Positions 1-7,921 of a stretch of 14,491 nucleotides of DNA are shown here, piece by piece (within the stretch, counting starts at the first letter, position 1; each line of letters opens with the position of its first letter). The DNA comes from an uncultured Eubacteriales bacterium. GTDB taxonomy: Bacteria; Bacillota; Clostridia; Lachnospirales; Lachnospiraceae. The notes below the pieces were generated by a model. It saw nothing but the letters and a program-made list of their open reading frames with translations, had not been told where the DNA came from and did not search any database. Both the position numbers and the translations under genes were made by a program. Location of the stretch: assembly GCA_900544525.1 (NCBI GenBank), contig UQVN01000063.1:1-14491 (forward strand), in the 5' to 3' direction.

Positions 1-21
1 AAAGATTGGAAGGGATTTCGA

Positions 22-702
22 ATGAGAAAGAAAATGAGAGTTGGAGTTATCATAGCAGTTTTTGTCTTAGCTGGAAGTGGATTATTTTGTTATCGTAATA
101 TTTATGGTGCGAAACAAAATGGGAAGCAGATAGAAACAAAATCGAATATCAGTCAGATACCAAAAGATGCAGTACAAGTAGAAGAAGGGGAATATTATTC
201 CTATGTGAATGAAACAGATCCAAAGGTTGTACAAATTGGAAATAAAAAGACGGGAAAAGAATTTTCAATTCAAGTGAACGATAAAGAAGGACGCGTAAAT
301 GCTGTAATGGAGTTAGAATGGATTTCTGATGTGGAGCTTGGAATTATTTCTCATATCGATCCCTCTCTCTCTTATTTTTGTATTTATAATGTAAAGCAAA
401 AGACATTTTCTGATGAAAAATATGGAATCGAGTTTCAATGGATCAAAGGGAGAAAAGAAACATTAGTCTATGCAGTCGCATCTCCTCATTTTAAAGAACA
501 AAAAGGAAATGAAGCGATTAAAAATTATTATGATGAAGTATTATATACAACGGAAGAAAATGAAGAAGTTGATGCTCTTACGTTATCATCAGATGGAGAA
601 GAAATTAAGGTTCTCTTATGGAATCGAAAAAATGATAGCGATCAATCAGTTATTATAAAAAAAGATGGAAGTATTGTAAGAGAAAAGAAAATAGAAGAAT
701 AA
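22..702 (+). CDS. Unrecognised membrane-anchored or secreted protein
   Basis: Encodes 226 residues. I do not recognise the family. The N-terminus has basic residues (RKKMR) followed by a hydrophobic stretch at about residues 6-25, so it is either a signal anchor or a signal peptide. The Cys near its end sits in GLFC, which is not a good lipobox, so a lipoprotein is unlikely. The rest is hydrophilic, rich in Lys and Glu, with alternating short strands, and would lie outside the membrane. The start at 22 is supported by GGAAGGG at 8-14; the Met at residue 5 is a less likely alternative. It ends 40 bases before deoB on the same strand with no terminator between, so the two are probably co-transcribed. 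Upstream context is cut off by the window edge. Function unknown. Confidence 0.7.
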   Translation: MRKKMRVGVIIAVFVLAGSGLFCYRNIYGAKQNGKQIETKSNISQIPKDAVQVEEGEYYSYVNETDPKVVQIGNKKTGKEFSIQVNDKEGRVNAVMELEWISDVELGIISHIDPSLSYFCIYNVKQKTFSDEKYGIEFQWIKGRKETLVYAVASPHFKEQKGNEAIKNYYDEVLYTTEENEEVDALTLSSDGEEIKVLLWNRKNDSDQSVIIKKDGSIVREKKIEE

Positions 703-742
703 AGGATATACAATAAAAGATATAGAAGATTAGGAGGAAGCT

Positions 743-1942
743 ATGGCAAAAAAATATAAACGCATTTTTACAATTGTGTTGGATTCTCTCGGCGTTGGTG
801 CTATGCCAGATGCAAAAAGATTTGGAGATATTGGAGTAGACACATTAGGACATATTGGACAGATTATGAAAAAAGAAGGGGGATTTTATGTTCCAAATCT
901 TCAAAAGTTTGGGTTAGGAAATCTCCATCCTGTTTCAGAAATTGGAAGAGTAGAAAAGCCAATGGCCAAATATACAAAGTTGGAAGAAGCGAGCAATGGA
1001 AAAGATACTATGACTGGGCATTGGGAGATGATGGGGTTAAAGATTGAACAACCTTTTCAGACATTTACTGATACGGGATTTCCAAAAGAGTTAATTGAAG
1101 AATTGGAAAAGAGAACAGGACATAAAGTAATTGGAAATAAGAGTGCTAGTGGTACAGAAATTTTAGACGAATTGGCAGAAGAAGAAATTGCAACAGGAAA
1201 TATGATCGTATATACTTCAGCGGATTCCGTGCTTCAGATCTGTGGTAACGAAGAGACTTTTGGGTTAGAAGAGCTTTATCGTTGTTGTGAGATTGCAAGA
1301 GAACTTACTTTAAAAGATGAATGGAAGGTCGGACGTGTAATTGCAAGACCTTATATTGGAAAGAAAAAAGGAGAGTTTAAGCGTACAAGTAATCGCCATG
1401 ACTATGCCTTAAAACCATATGGAAGAACCGCCTTAAATGTATTAAAAGATGCAGGATATGATGTGATATCTATCGGAAAGATTAGTGATATTTTTGATGG
1501 AGAAGGAATCACACAAGCTTATCATTCCAATAGTTCGGTTCATGGAATGGAGCAGACTATTGAAATGGCTCAAAAGGATTTTGAAGGACTCTGCTTCGTA
1601 AACTTAGTTGATTTTGATGCGCTTTGGGGACATAGAAGAAATCCAATTGGATATGGAAAAGAAATTGAGAAGTTTGATGAGAAGTTAGGAGAGTTGTTAC
1701 AAGTATTACATGAAGATGATCTTGTTATTTTAACTGCCGATCATGGTAACGATCCAACTTATACAGGAACGGATCATACAAGGGAGAAAGTTCCATTTTT
1801 AGCATATTCAAAGAAAATGGAAGAAGGTGGAGCAATACCTGAAGAGAATACATTTGCTGTCATTGGAGCTACGATTGTAGATAACTTTAATGTTGCTATG
1901 CCAGAGAATACGATTGGTCATTCAATTTTAGAACAATTATAA
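743..1942 (+). CDS. deoB: Phosphopentomutase
   Basis: Interconverts ribose-1-phosphate or deoxyribose-1-phosphate with the 5-phosphates, feeding nucleoside sugar into the pentose phosphate route; cytoplasmic. At 399 residues it has the normal length. Alkaline-phosphatase-superfamily motifs are visible in order: VLDSLGVGAMPD near residues 12-23 (metal Asp14), KDTMTGHWE at 87-95 carrying the phosphorylated Thr, GKISDIFDGEGIT, VDFDALWGHRRN, and TADHGNDPT...GTDHTREKVPFL near the C-terminus with metal-binding Asp and His. The ATG follows AGGAGG by 6 bases. It follows an unknown gene by 40 bases and is closed by a strong hairpin at 2010-2070. It converges on arcC, so it is probably not part of the purine cluster operons, although it serves nucleoside salvage and could be a functional neighbour. 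Confidence 0.97.
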   Translation: MAKKYKRIFTIVLDSLGVGAMPDAKRFGDIGVDTLGHIGQIMKKEGGFYVPNLQKFGLGNLHPVSEIGRVEKPMAKYTKLEEASNGKDTMTGHWEMMGLKIEQPFQTFTDTGFPKELIEELEKRTGHKVIGNKSASGTEILDELAEEEIATGNMIVYTSADSVLQICGNEETFGLEELYRCCEIARELTLKDEWKVGRVIARPYIGKKKGEFKRTSNRHDYALKPYGRTALNVLKDAGYDVISIGKISDIFDGEGITQAYHSNSSVHGMEQTIEMAQKDFEGLCFVNLVDFDALWGHRRNPIGYGKEIEKFDEKLGELLQVLHEDDLVILTADHGNDPTYTGTDHTREKVPFLAYSKKMEEGGAIPEENTFAVIGATIVDNFNVAMPENTIGHSILEQL

Positions 1943-1963
1943 GTGGCATAAGAGTTGTATAAG

Positions 1964-2000
1964 AAACGTGAGAAACACTTTTTATGAGTTTTTCACGTTT
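1964..2000 (+). repeat. Hairpin of a two-copy dispersed family (copy 1)
   Basis: Outer arms AAACGTGA (1964-1971) and TCACGTTT (1993-2000) pair perfectly. The inner stem around GAAACAC continues with one G-T pair and one A-A mismatch, closing on a TTTTTAT loop. The 15 bases at 1972-1986 recur exactly at 12966-12980, and the flank TAAAAAATAAAA (2002-2013) recurs at 12996-13007. It is not followed by a proper T-run on the + strand; the real terminator comes just after it. Confidence 0.6.
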
Positions 2001-2009
2001 ATAAAAAAT

Positions 2010-2070
2010 AAAAGAAAGGGATTTATCAAGCTCATGAGCAAGAATGGAGCGGATAAATCTCTTTCTTTTT
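2010..2070 (+). terminator. Rho-independent terminator after deoB, possibly bidirectional
   Basis: A stem of about 17 pairs: 2011-2027 (AAAGAAAG then GGATTTATC) pairs with 2052-2068 (GATAAATC then CTTTCTTT) with one G-T wobble. The 24-base loop holds a nested palindrome, GCTCATGAGC at 2030-2039. The + strand runs into a T-rich tail. The minus strand also leaves the stem into a T-rich stretch, so the same element could end arcC transcription coming from the other side. No other element in the 238-base convergent gap is clear. Confidence 0.8.
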
Positions 2071-2180
2071 TATTATTAATATTATATCACAATTATATTT
2101 ATACTATTAGGAATATATTTATTATATAAAACATAGGAGATAGTGTTGAGGAATAAAGGATTATTGAAAATAATCAAAAA

Positions 2181-3116
2181 TTATTTTGTAATTACCGTAC
2201 CAGTTTTTCCTTGGATACCTTCTTTTGCCTTTTCAAGAAGGGTAATTAATGCTTTTCTTTCTGGTGCAGAAGAAGCAAACTGAACTGCTGCTTGCACTTT
2301 TGGAAGCATAGAACCAGGTGCGAAATGACCTTCGTTAATATATTGAGCAGCTTCTTCTACAGAAATATTGTCTAACCATTTTTCATTTTCTTTTCCGAAG
2401 TTGATAGCACATTTTTCTACTCCAGTTAAGATAATTAAATAGTCAGCGTCTAATTTTTCAGCCATAAGAGCACTTGCAAAGTCTTTGTCGATAACTGCAC
2501 TAGCGCCTTTTAATTCATTTCCTTGTCTCATAACTGGGATACCGCCGCCACCGCAAGCAACAACAATTTGTCCAGCGTCACAAAGAGCGCGAATTGTGTC
2601 AATTTCAACAATATCAACTGGTTTTGGAGAAGCAACAACTTTACGATATCCACGACCAGCATCTTCCATTACTTTATTGCCTTTCGCAATTTGTTCTTGA
2701 GCTTCTTCATAAGTCATAAAACGACCGATAGGTTTTGTAGGGTTTAAGAAAGCTGGATCGTTTTCATCTACAACAACCTGAGTAATAATAGTGGATACAG
2801 GAATTTCTAATCCACGATTTAATAATTCAGCACGAATAGAGTTTTGTAAATCATATCCGATGTAACCCTGACTCATACCAACACAAACAGACATAGGAGC
2901 TACAGTAAAGTTTGGATATAAACGGCTTAATTCAGCCATAGCGATATTGATCATACCAACTTGTGGTCCATTACCATGAGAGATAACAACCTGATGACCT
3001 TCCTCGATTAAATCAACGATTGCTTTCGCTGTACTTTTTACAGCTACCATCTGTTCTGGAAGATTATTTCCTAAAGCATTACCGCCAAGAGCGATAACAA
3101 TTTTTTGCTTTTTCAT
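2181..3116 (-). CDS. arcC: Carbamate kinase
   Basis: Catalyses carbamoyl phosphate + ADP to ATP + carbamate, which breaks down to ammonia and CO2; cytoplasmic. At 311 residues it has the usual length. Amino-acid-kinase-fold motifs are clear: IALGGNALG near residues 8-16, VISHGNGPQVG at 44-54, VVACGGGGIPV in the middle, and DKDFASALMAEKL...LIILTGVEK. The last gene of the leftward arm, it corresponds to E. coli YqeA in the yge cluster, where it would recover ATP from carbamoyl phosphate made by YgeW. It is not a simple read-through gene: an intrinsic terminator (3179-3219) and a palindrome (3151-3176) lie between ygeW and its start. The ribosome binding site is weak (GGGG about 10 bases before ATG). 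No arginine deiminase genes are nearby, so an arginine deiminase role is less likely. Confidence 0.96.
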   Translation of the reverse strand: MKKQKIVIALGGNALGNNLPEQMVAVKSTAKAIVDLIEEGHQVVISHGNGPQVGMINIAMAELSRLYPNFTVAPMSVCVGMSQGYIGYDLQNSIRAELLNRGLEIPVSTIITQVVVDENDPAFLNPTKPIGRFMTYEEAQEQIAKGNKVMEDAGRGYRKVVASPKPVDIVEIDTIRALCDAGQIVVACGGGGIPVMRQGNELKGASAVIDKDFASALMAEKLDADYLIILTGVEKCAINFGKENEKWLDNISVEEAAQYINEGHFAPGSMLPKVQAAVQFASSAPERKALITLLEKAKEGIQGKTGTVITK

Positions 3117-3150
3117 GCAAATTACCCCATTTCATAAGTGAATTCATTCT

Positions 3151-3176
3151 CTATAGATTGATTAATTAATCTATAG
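3151..3176. promoter_or_regulatory. Candidate operator upstream of arcC
   Basis: A 26-base near-perfect palindrome: 24 of 26 positions match its reverse complement, with CTATAGATT and AATCTATAG as outer arms. Its core is ATTGATTA-AT-TAATCTAT (3157-3174), sharing the exact left half-site ATTGATTA with the site before ssnA. It lies between the ygeW terminator and the arcC start, about 35 bases before the ATG. No convincing -35/-10 pair could be set around it, so the promoter probably overlaps it. Confidence 0.65.
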
Positions 3177-3178
3177 TT

Positions 3179-3219
3179 AAAAAAAGAGAGAAGGCTATAA
3201 AAGCCTGCAACTCTTTTTT
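3179..3219 (-). terminator. Rho-independent terminator between ygeW and arcC
   Basis: Read on the minus strand, AAAAAAGAG (3219-3211) pairs with CTCTTTTTT (3188-3180), and an inner AGGCT/AGCCT stem closes on a five-base loop. Seven T residues follow at 3185-3179. It would end transcripts coming from ygeW and so separates arcC from the ygeXYW unit. It is symmetrical enough to work in both directions, but no + strand gene leads into it. Confidence 0.8.
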
Positions 3220-3250
3220 CTCAGCTCAAGTATTATTTACCTGAGCTGAG
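3220..3250 (-). other. GC-rich hairpin after ygeW
   Basis: CTCAGCTCA (3220-3228) pairs perfectly with TGAGCTGAG (3242-3250) around a loop of about 13 bases. It lies directly before the terminator at 3179-3219 on the minus-strand transcript. It could protect the ygeW mRNA 3' end from exonucleases, or form a tandem terminator with the next hairpin, because six A residues rather than T follow it on the minus strand. Confidence 0.55.
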
Positions 3251-3291
3251 AGAGTAGTATTAGATTTTTTTACAAAGATAATGGATAAAAA

Positions 3292-4485
3292 TTAGTCCAT
3301 TTTACGATCTTTTTTAGCTTCAGCTAATGTTCTTAATGTTTCTTGTGGATTTTCACATTTAGAAAGTAAGATCATAGCAGCGATGATGTATGGTTTGAAG
3401 CTAGCTTCTTTGTATAATGGAATTCTGTAACGATCGAATACAGAAGCGTCAACTTCACCTTCTTCACAGCTTACACCAGTGATATCAGCTGGGAGACAGT
3501 GCATGTATAATGCTTTTCCGTCTTTTGTTAATTTCATCATTTCTTCTGTACAAGCCCAATCTTTATGTTCAGCGTTTTGAGCTAATAATTCTTTTTCTAA
3601 TTTATTAACGCCATCCATGTCTCCGTTTCCGTATAATTCAGTACGTTTTTCCATAGCAGCGAATGGAGCCCAGCTCTTTGGATATACGATATCAGCATCT
3701 TTGAAAGCTTCTTCCATGCTGTTTGTTTTTGTGAAAGATCCGCCTGATTCAGCAGCGTTTTTCTTAGCAACTTCTTCAACTTCACCCATTACATCGTATC
3801 CTTCTGGATGAGCTAATACAACGTCCATTCCCATACGAGTGAAGAGACCGATGATACCCTGAGGTACAGATAATGGTTTTCCATAAGATGGAGAGTAAGC
3901 CCATGTCATAGCAACTTTTTTACCTTTTAAGTTTTCAACACCGCCAAATTCATGGATTACATGAAGCATATCAGCCATAGCCTGTGTTGGATGGTCGATA
4001 TCACATTGTAAGTTAACTAATGTTGGAACATGATCTAAGATACCATCTTTGTGTCCTTGTTGAACAGCTTCCATGAATTCGTGCATGTAAGCATTACCTT
4101 TTCCGATGTACATATCATCACGGATACCGATAACGTCAGCCATGAAAGATACCATGTTAGCTGTTTCACGAACTGTTTCACCATGAGCTACCTGAGATTT
4201 TCCTTCGTCTAAGTCTTGAACTTCTAAACCTAATAAGTTACAAGCAGAAGCGAAAGAGAAACGTGTACGAGTAGAGTTGTCACGGAATAAAGAAATTCCA
4301 AGACCGCTATCGAAGATTTTTGTAGAAACGTTGTTTTCTCTTAAGTCACGAAGAGCATCAGCTACTGTAAAAACAGCTTCTAATTCGTCTCTTGATTTTT
4401 CCCATGTTAAGAAGAAATCGTTGTTGTACATATCTTTGAAGTCAAGTTTGTTAAGTCTTTCAATAAATTCATTTGTTTTTAACAT
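3292..4485 (-). CDS. ygeW: YgeW-type catabolic transcarbamylase
   Basis: A member of the aspartate/ornithine carbamoyltransferase family, 397 residues and so close to E. coli YgeW, which has been described structurally as a knotted ancestral catabolic transcarbamylase. The carbamoyl phosphate loop is FRDNSTRTRF (STRTRF at 71-76). QVAHGETVRETANMVS follows, and MHCLPADITG with the C-terminal ASFKPYIIAAMILLS helix is typical of the fold. Longer inserts and the unusual CLPADITG...CEEGEVD loop set it apart from ordinary OTCases (about 310-340 residues). The likely role is phosphorolysis of a ureido compound, releasing carbamoyl phosphate for ArcC and an amine precursor of 2,3-diaminopropionate for YgeX; the exact substrate is inferred. 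It sits third in the leftward ygeXYW order. AAGGAGA precedes the ATG by about 8 bases. A terminator follows. Confidence 0.92.
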   Translation of the reverse strand: MLKTNEFIERLNKLDFKDMYNNDFFLTWEKSRDELEAVFTVADALRDLRENNVSTKIFDSGLGISLFRDNSTRTRFSFASACNLLGLEVQDLDEGKSQVAHGETVRETANMVSFMADVIGIRDDMYIGKGNAYMHEFMEAVQQGHKDGILDHVPTLVNLQCDIDHPTQAMADMLHVIHEFGGVENLKGKKVAMTWAYSPSYGKPLSVPQGIIGLFTRMGMDVVLAHPEGYDVMGEVEEVAKKNAAESGGSFTKTNSMEEAFKDADIVYPKSWAPFAAMEKRTELYGNGDMDGVNKLEKELLAQNAEHKDWACTEEMMKLTKDGKALYMHCLPADITGVSCEEGEVDASVFDRYRIPLYKEASFKPYIIAAMILLSKCENPQETLRTLAEAKKDRKMD

Positions 4486-4509
4486 AGTTTTATATCTCCT
4501 TTTTTATAA

Positions 4510-4570
4510 GTAGGAGAGGAGTAAAACTCCGACTCCTACAGTTTTTCTTTTTTCTTTGCTGTTTAACAGC
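4510..4570 (-). other. Two hairpins in the ygeY-ygeW gap
   Basis: GTAGGAG (4510-4516) pairs with CTCCTAC (4533-4539), and an inner GGAGT/ACTCC stem (4518-4522 with 4526-4530) closes on AAA. A second short hairpin is GCTGTT-T-AACAGC at 4558-4570. On the minus strand neither is followed by a T-run, so they should not stop read-through from ygeY into ygeW. They are more likely mRNA stabilisers or processing sites that set different levels of the two proteins. On the + strand the first is followed by a T-rich stretch but no + strand gene leads into it. Confidence 0.55.
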
Positions 4571-4596
4571 TAATTTTTTATATAAGCAATGATTAA

Positions 4597-5907
4597 TTAT
4601 TTGCAGTACATTGTAGGAAGAGCAGCGTAAACAGCAGCACATCTTACAAGGTCAATTTTGAAAGTTTTTTCGTTTGGAGCATGAGCTTGTGCTTCAGCAC
4701 CAGGTCCGAAACCGATGCAAGGGATTCCGTTACGTCCCATGATAGATACACCGTTTGTAGAGAATGTCCATTTATCTGTAAGTGGACGAGCTTTTCTCAT
4801 AGCTTCTGTTTCTGCGTTTCCAACACGTTCTGTTCCGTAAAGTCCTTTGTATGCTTCATTTAAAGCAACTGTTACTGGATGATCTTCTGGAATTACCCAT
4901 GTTGGGAAGTAACATTCGATTGGATATGTAAGTCCTTTATAAGATGGACGAGAGTATTCATACATAGAAACTGTTACGTCATCACCATATTTTTGAACAG
5001 AAGGAAGTGCACGGATTTCATCTAAGCAGCTTTCCCATGTTTCACCAGCTGTCATACGACGGTCTAAAGAAACTGAGCAAGAGTCAGCAACTGCACAACG
5101 AGATGGAGATGTGAAGAAGATTTCAGATGTAGTAACAGTACCACGTCCTAAGAAGTTTGCTTCTTTCCATTCTGGGTTGTATTTTTCATCTAACATTTTA
5201 ACTAAACCTTTTACTTCGTTTGCATCAGAAGCATCGTTTTCGTTAAGAGCACGTACGTCCTGAAGGATATCAGCCATTTTGTAAATAGCATTGTCTCCAC
5301 GTTCTGGAGCAGAACCATGGCAAGAAACACCTTTTACGTCGATTCTGATTTCCATACGACCACGTTGACCACGGTAAATACCACCATCTGTTGGTTCTGT
5401 AGATACAACAAATTCAGGTTTTACTTTGTCTTCGTTGATGATATATTGCCAGCAAAGTCCATCACAGTCTTCTTCTTGAACAGTACCAGTTACTAATACT
5501 TGGTATTTATCATTTAAAAGACCCATGTCTTTCATGATTTTTGCGCCGTATACAGCAGAAACGATACCACCCATCTGGTCAGATGTTCCACGTCCACCGA
5601 TTTCTTCATCGTTTTCATAACCTTCATATGGATCGAAAGTCCAGTTATTGATGTTACCAATACCTACTGTATCGATATGTGCATCATATCCGATTAATTT
5701 TTCACCAGTTCCCATGTAACCTAAAACGTTACCCATGTCATCAATGACAACTTTGTCAAATCCAACAGCTCTCATTTCTTCAGCAATACGATTGATATGT
5801 CCTTCTTCATCGCAGCTTTCTCCAGGAATGGCAACTAAATCTCTTAAGAATTTTGTCATTGCTGGTAAATATCCCTGAGCTAATTCGTTAATTTTGTTAA
5901 AATCCAT
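4597..5907 (-). CDS. ygeY: M20-family metallohydrolase YgeY
   Basis: A zinc-dependent amidohydrolase of the M20/ArgE/DapE type, 436 residues from the chosen start. Metal-site motifs are in order: AHIDTVG with His77 and Asp79, RGTSDQMGG with bridging Asp110, QEED with Glu145-Glu146 (general base and metal), STEPT downstream, and the C-terminal His in AQAHAPNEKT. The dimerisation lid (GVSCHGSAPERGDNA) is present. In this cluster it probably removes a ureido/carbamoyl group on the way to 2,3-diaminopropionate; the exact substrate is inferred and could also be a dipeptide or an N-acyl amino acid. An ATG lies five codons upstream at 5922, but GGAGG (5916-5920) overlaps that codon and is ideally placed for the ATG at 5907, so 5907 was chosen. 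It follows ygeX by 76 bases and precedes ygeW. Confidence 0.92.
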   Translation of the reverse strand: MDFNKINELAQGYLPAMTKFLRDLVAIPGESCDEEGHINRIAEEMRAVGFDKVVIDDMGNVLGYMGTGEKLIGYDAHIDTVGIGNINNWTFDPYEGYENDEEIGGRGTSDQMGGIVSAVYGAKIMKDMGLLNDKYQVLVTGTVQEEDCDGLCWQYIINEDKVKPEFVVSTEPTDGGIYRGQRGRMEIRIDVKGVSCHGSAPERGDNAIYKMADILQDVRALNENDASDANEVKGLVKMLDEKYNPEWKEANFLGRGTVTTSEIFFTSPSRCAVADSCSVSLDRRMTAGETWESCLDEIRALPSVQKYGDDVTVSMYEYSRPSYKGLTYPIECYFPTWVIPEDHPVTVALNEAYKGLYGTERVGNAETEAMRKARPLTDKWTFSTNGVSIMGRNGIPCIGFGPGAEAQAHAPNEKTFKIDLVRCAAVYAALPTMYCK

Positions 5908-5930
5908 GATAAATACCTCCATTTATATGT

Positions 5931-5950
5931 CAAATGAATAAAATCATTTG
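5931..5950 (-). other. Small hairpin in the ygeX-ygeY gap
   Basis: CAAATGA (5931-5937) pairs with TCATTTG (5944-5950) around a six-base loop, just upstream of the ygeY ribosome binding site. There is no T-run after it on the minus strand, so it is not a terminator. It could be an mRNA processing or stability element; the role is inferred. Confidence 0.4.
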
Positions 5951-5983
5951 CTAATTTAATCTATTTTATATGTAAATGAATCA

Positions 5984-7192
5984 TTAATTATATTGTTTTC
6001 CATCCCAAACGATTTCTTTGTAACGGTCTGGATCAGTATCACCTTCTGTAGAGAAGAGAAGTACTTTAGAATTTTCATCTAATTTTAACTGAGCTTTTAA
6101 GTCAGCATATTTTGGATCTTTCATGATTGCAACAAGTGCTCCAAATGGTGCAGCACCTGATTCACCAGAAACAACCTGTGGATCTCCTTTAATTGGTGCA
6201 CTTAACATTCTCATACCTTGTGCAGCGATTCCATCGGATGCAGCGATAAATACAGAAACATGATTCTTTAAGATATCCCAAGAAGTTGTATTTGGTTCTC
6301 CACAAGCAAGTCCTGCCATGATTGTTTGCATATCGCCATCAACGATTGCTTCTTCACCACTTCCTAATACAGCACCTTTGTAGAGACAAGCAGCAACATC
6401 TGCTTCAACAACGACAACAGTAGGTGGGTTATCTGGATATTTGTTTGCGAAGTATCCTTGAACAGCACCAGCTAAAGAACCCACACCAGCTTGAACAAAT
6501 ACATGAGTTGGACGGTCAACGCCATTTTCTTCAAGTTGAGCACTTGCTTCTAATGCCATTGTTCCATATCCTTGCATAATCCAAGATGGGATTTCTTCGT
6601 AACCTTCCCAAGCAGTATCCTGAACGACAACACCGTTTGGAGTTTTTGCAGCAGCGGCAGCAGCCATACGAACACATTCGTCGTAGTTTACTTCTTCGAT
6701 AGTAGCAGTAGCGCCTTCTGCTTGAATATTTTTAAGTCTTGTTTCAGTAGAACCCTTTGGCATATATACGACTGCTTTTTGTTTTAAACGATTTGCAGCC
6801 CAAGCAACCCCGCGGCCATGGTTTCCATCTGTAGCAGTAAAGAATGTTGCTTGACCGAATTCTTCACGAAGTTTATCAGATGTAAGAGTTTCGAAGTCTA
6901 ATTCAGAAACATCTCTTCCTGTTTGCTGTGCAATGTAACGAGCCATTGCAAAAGAACCACCTAATACTTTGAAAGCATTAAGTCCGAAACGGTAAGATTC
7001 GTCTTTTACATAAACTTCATTAAGACCTAAATATTCGGCCATGTTAGAAAGTTTTGCAAGAGGAGTTGGTTTGTAACCAGGAATTGTTTTATGAAATTCT
7101 CTTGCTTTTTCCACTTCAGATAACGCCATCACTGGAAGATTTTTGTCATCTGTTTTAGGCATCTTATTTACTGCCCATTGTAATTCACCCAT
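5984..7192 (-). CDS. ygeX: 2,3-diaminopropionate ammonia-lyase
   Basis: A pyridoxal-phosphate enzyme turning 2,3-diaminopropionate into pyruvate and two ammonia. At 402 residues it is close to E. coli YgeX (about 398). The PLP lysine is Lys75 in RFGLNAFKVLGGSFA. TDGNHGRGVAWAANR (from residue 121) carries the Asp thought to act as catalytic base in the E. coli enzyme. FVQAGVGSLAGAVQG is the glycine-rich loop holding the cofactor phosphate, and SGESGAAPFGAL lies near the C-terminus. The fold is that of threonine dehydratase, but the RFGLNAFK signature favours the diaminopropionate enzyme. GGAGGT lies 8-9 bases before the ATG. It starts 46 bases after the regulator stop, so the two probably share a transcript, although a TATAAT at 7213-7218 (minus strand) could be an extra promoter with a poor -35. 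This is the exit step of the pathway into central metabolism. Confidence 0.95.
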   Translation of the reverse strand: MGELQWAVNKMPKTDDKNLPVMALSEVEKAREFHKTIPGYKPTPLAKLSNMAEYLGLNEVYVKDESYRFGLNAFKVLGGSFAMARYIAQQTGRDVSELDFETLTSDKLREEFGQATFFTATDGNHGRGVAWAANRLKQKAVVYMPKGSTETRLKNIQAEGATATIEEVNYDECVRMAAAAAAKTPNGVVVQDTAWEGYEEIPSWIMQGYGTMALEASAQLEENGVDRPTHVFVQAGVGSLAGAVQGYFANKYPDNPPTVVVVEADVAACLYKGAVLGSGEEAIVDGDMQTIMAGLACGEPNTTSWDILKNHVSVFIAASDGIAAQGMRMLSAPIKGDPQVVSGESGAAPFGALVAIMKDPKYADLKAQLKLDENSKVLLFSTEGDTDPDRYKEIVWDGKQYN

Positions 7193-7238
7193 GTGTAATT
7201 ACCTCCATATTAATTATAATGAAACATTTCAGTGTTAA

Positions 7239-7883
7239 TCATTTATTGACTCCAATATAACTATATAAAGTATATTTGGAAATTCCGAAATAATTGGAAA
7301 CTTTATCGCCGGACTTTGTAATAAGGAATGCTCCGGCATCATTCAAAAACTGAATCGCCGTGACTTTATCTTCTTTGGTCATTAAGGCTACTGGCTTACC
7401 AACCAGTGCAACAGACTGCTCTAATAAGTCATCTAACAAATCGCTGACATTCTGCGTAATCCTTTCAGGTTCTTTAGAGGGTAGACGATCTGCTTCCGAT
7501 GTAATAATGGATTTGACAGATTTTTCTACCAAGAGAAGTTCTGTAATATCGTAATTAATAGATAAAATGCCATCTATTTTGGAAGGGTTTGATTCGTTCC
7601 TTATAAATATAGTAGAAGATTTTAAAATTCTTCCATCGGCTGTTTTTGTTAAATAGCCAAGATGATCTTCTAATTTTGTTAAATCTCCTTTTAAGGCATT
7701 TAATACTACATGAGAAGGACCAGCACCCAGTTTACGGTTTGTAACGTGTCCATTCTCAATAAAAACGATGGATTCGTCCAGATTTTTTTTCGTAAGGTCG
7801 TGAATAACGACTTCACAATTGTCACCGAATTGTTTGGCGATACCTTTTGCAATCTGAGCCAGAAAAGATAAGTTCAAGCCCAT
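7239..7883 (-). CDS. YheO/DauR-family PAS-HTH transcriptional regulator
   Basis: A 214-residue DNA-binding regulator. The N-terminal two thirds match the YheO-like PAS domain (AQIAKGIAKQFGDNCEVVIHDL, SIVFIENGHVTNRKLGAGPS, GILSINYDIT), which probably binds a small ligand. The C-terminus is the HTH_22 type (FLITKSGDKVSNYFGISKYTLYSYIGVNK). A GTG three codons upstream (7892) is possible, but AAAGGA at 7894-7899 is too close to it and well placed for the ATG at 7883, so 7883 was chosen. It is the first gene of the leftward arm and divergent from ssnA. Palindromes lie before its own gene, before ssnA and before arcC, so it is the obvious candidate to bind them and to regulate itself. Ligand unknown; a purine or ureide intermediate is an inference. 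The E. coli cluster has a different regulator (YgeV). Confidence 0.88.
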   Translation of the reverse strand: MGLNLSFLAQIAKGIAKQFGDNCEVVIHDLTKKNLDESIVFIENGHVTNRKLGAGPSHVVLNALKGDLTKLEDHLGYLTKTADGRILKSSTIFIRNESNPSKIDGILSINYDITELLLVEKSVKSIITSEADRLPSKEPERITQNVSDLLDDLLEQSVALVGKPVALMTKEDKVTAIQFLNDAGAFLITKSGDKVSNYFGISKYTLYSYIGVNK

Positions 7884-7921
7884 GCGTATCACTTCCTTTC
7901 GGTAAGCAGTTTTATGATTTG

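Noticed and set aside
2163..2176. Partial match to the operator motif near the arcC stop codon
   Set aside because: Spacing and right half do not fit, and it overlaps the gene end in AT-rich sequence.
3292..4485. Ordinary anabolic ornithine carbamoyltransferase
   Set aside because: It is longer than typical OTCases, has YgeW-like loops, and sits with ygeX, ygeY and arcC and not with arginine biosynthesis genes.
4588..4604. ATGATTAATTATT resembling an operator at the ygeY end
   Set aside because: Only the left half fits; it overlaps the coding end and is not near a promoter.
5984..7192. Threonine or serine dehydratase
   Set aside because: The RFGLNAFK active-site signature and cluster context fit diaminopropionate ammonia-lyase better.
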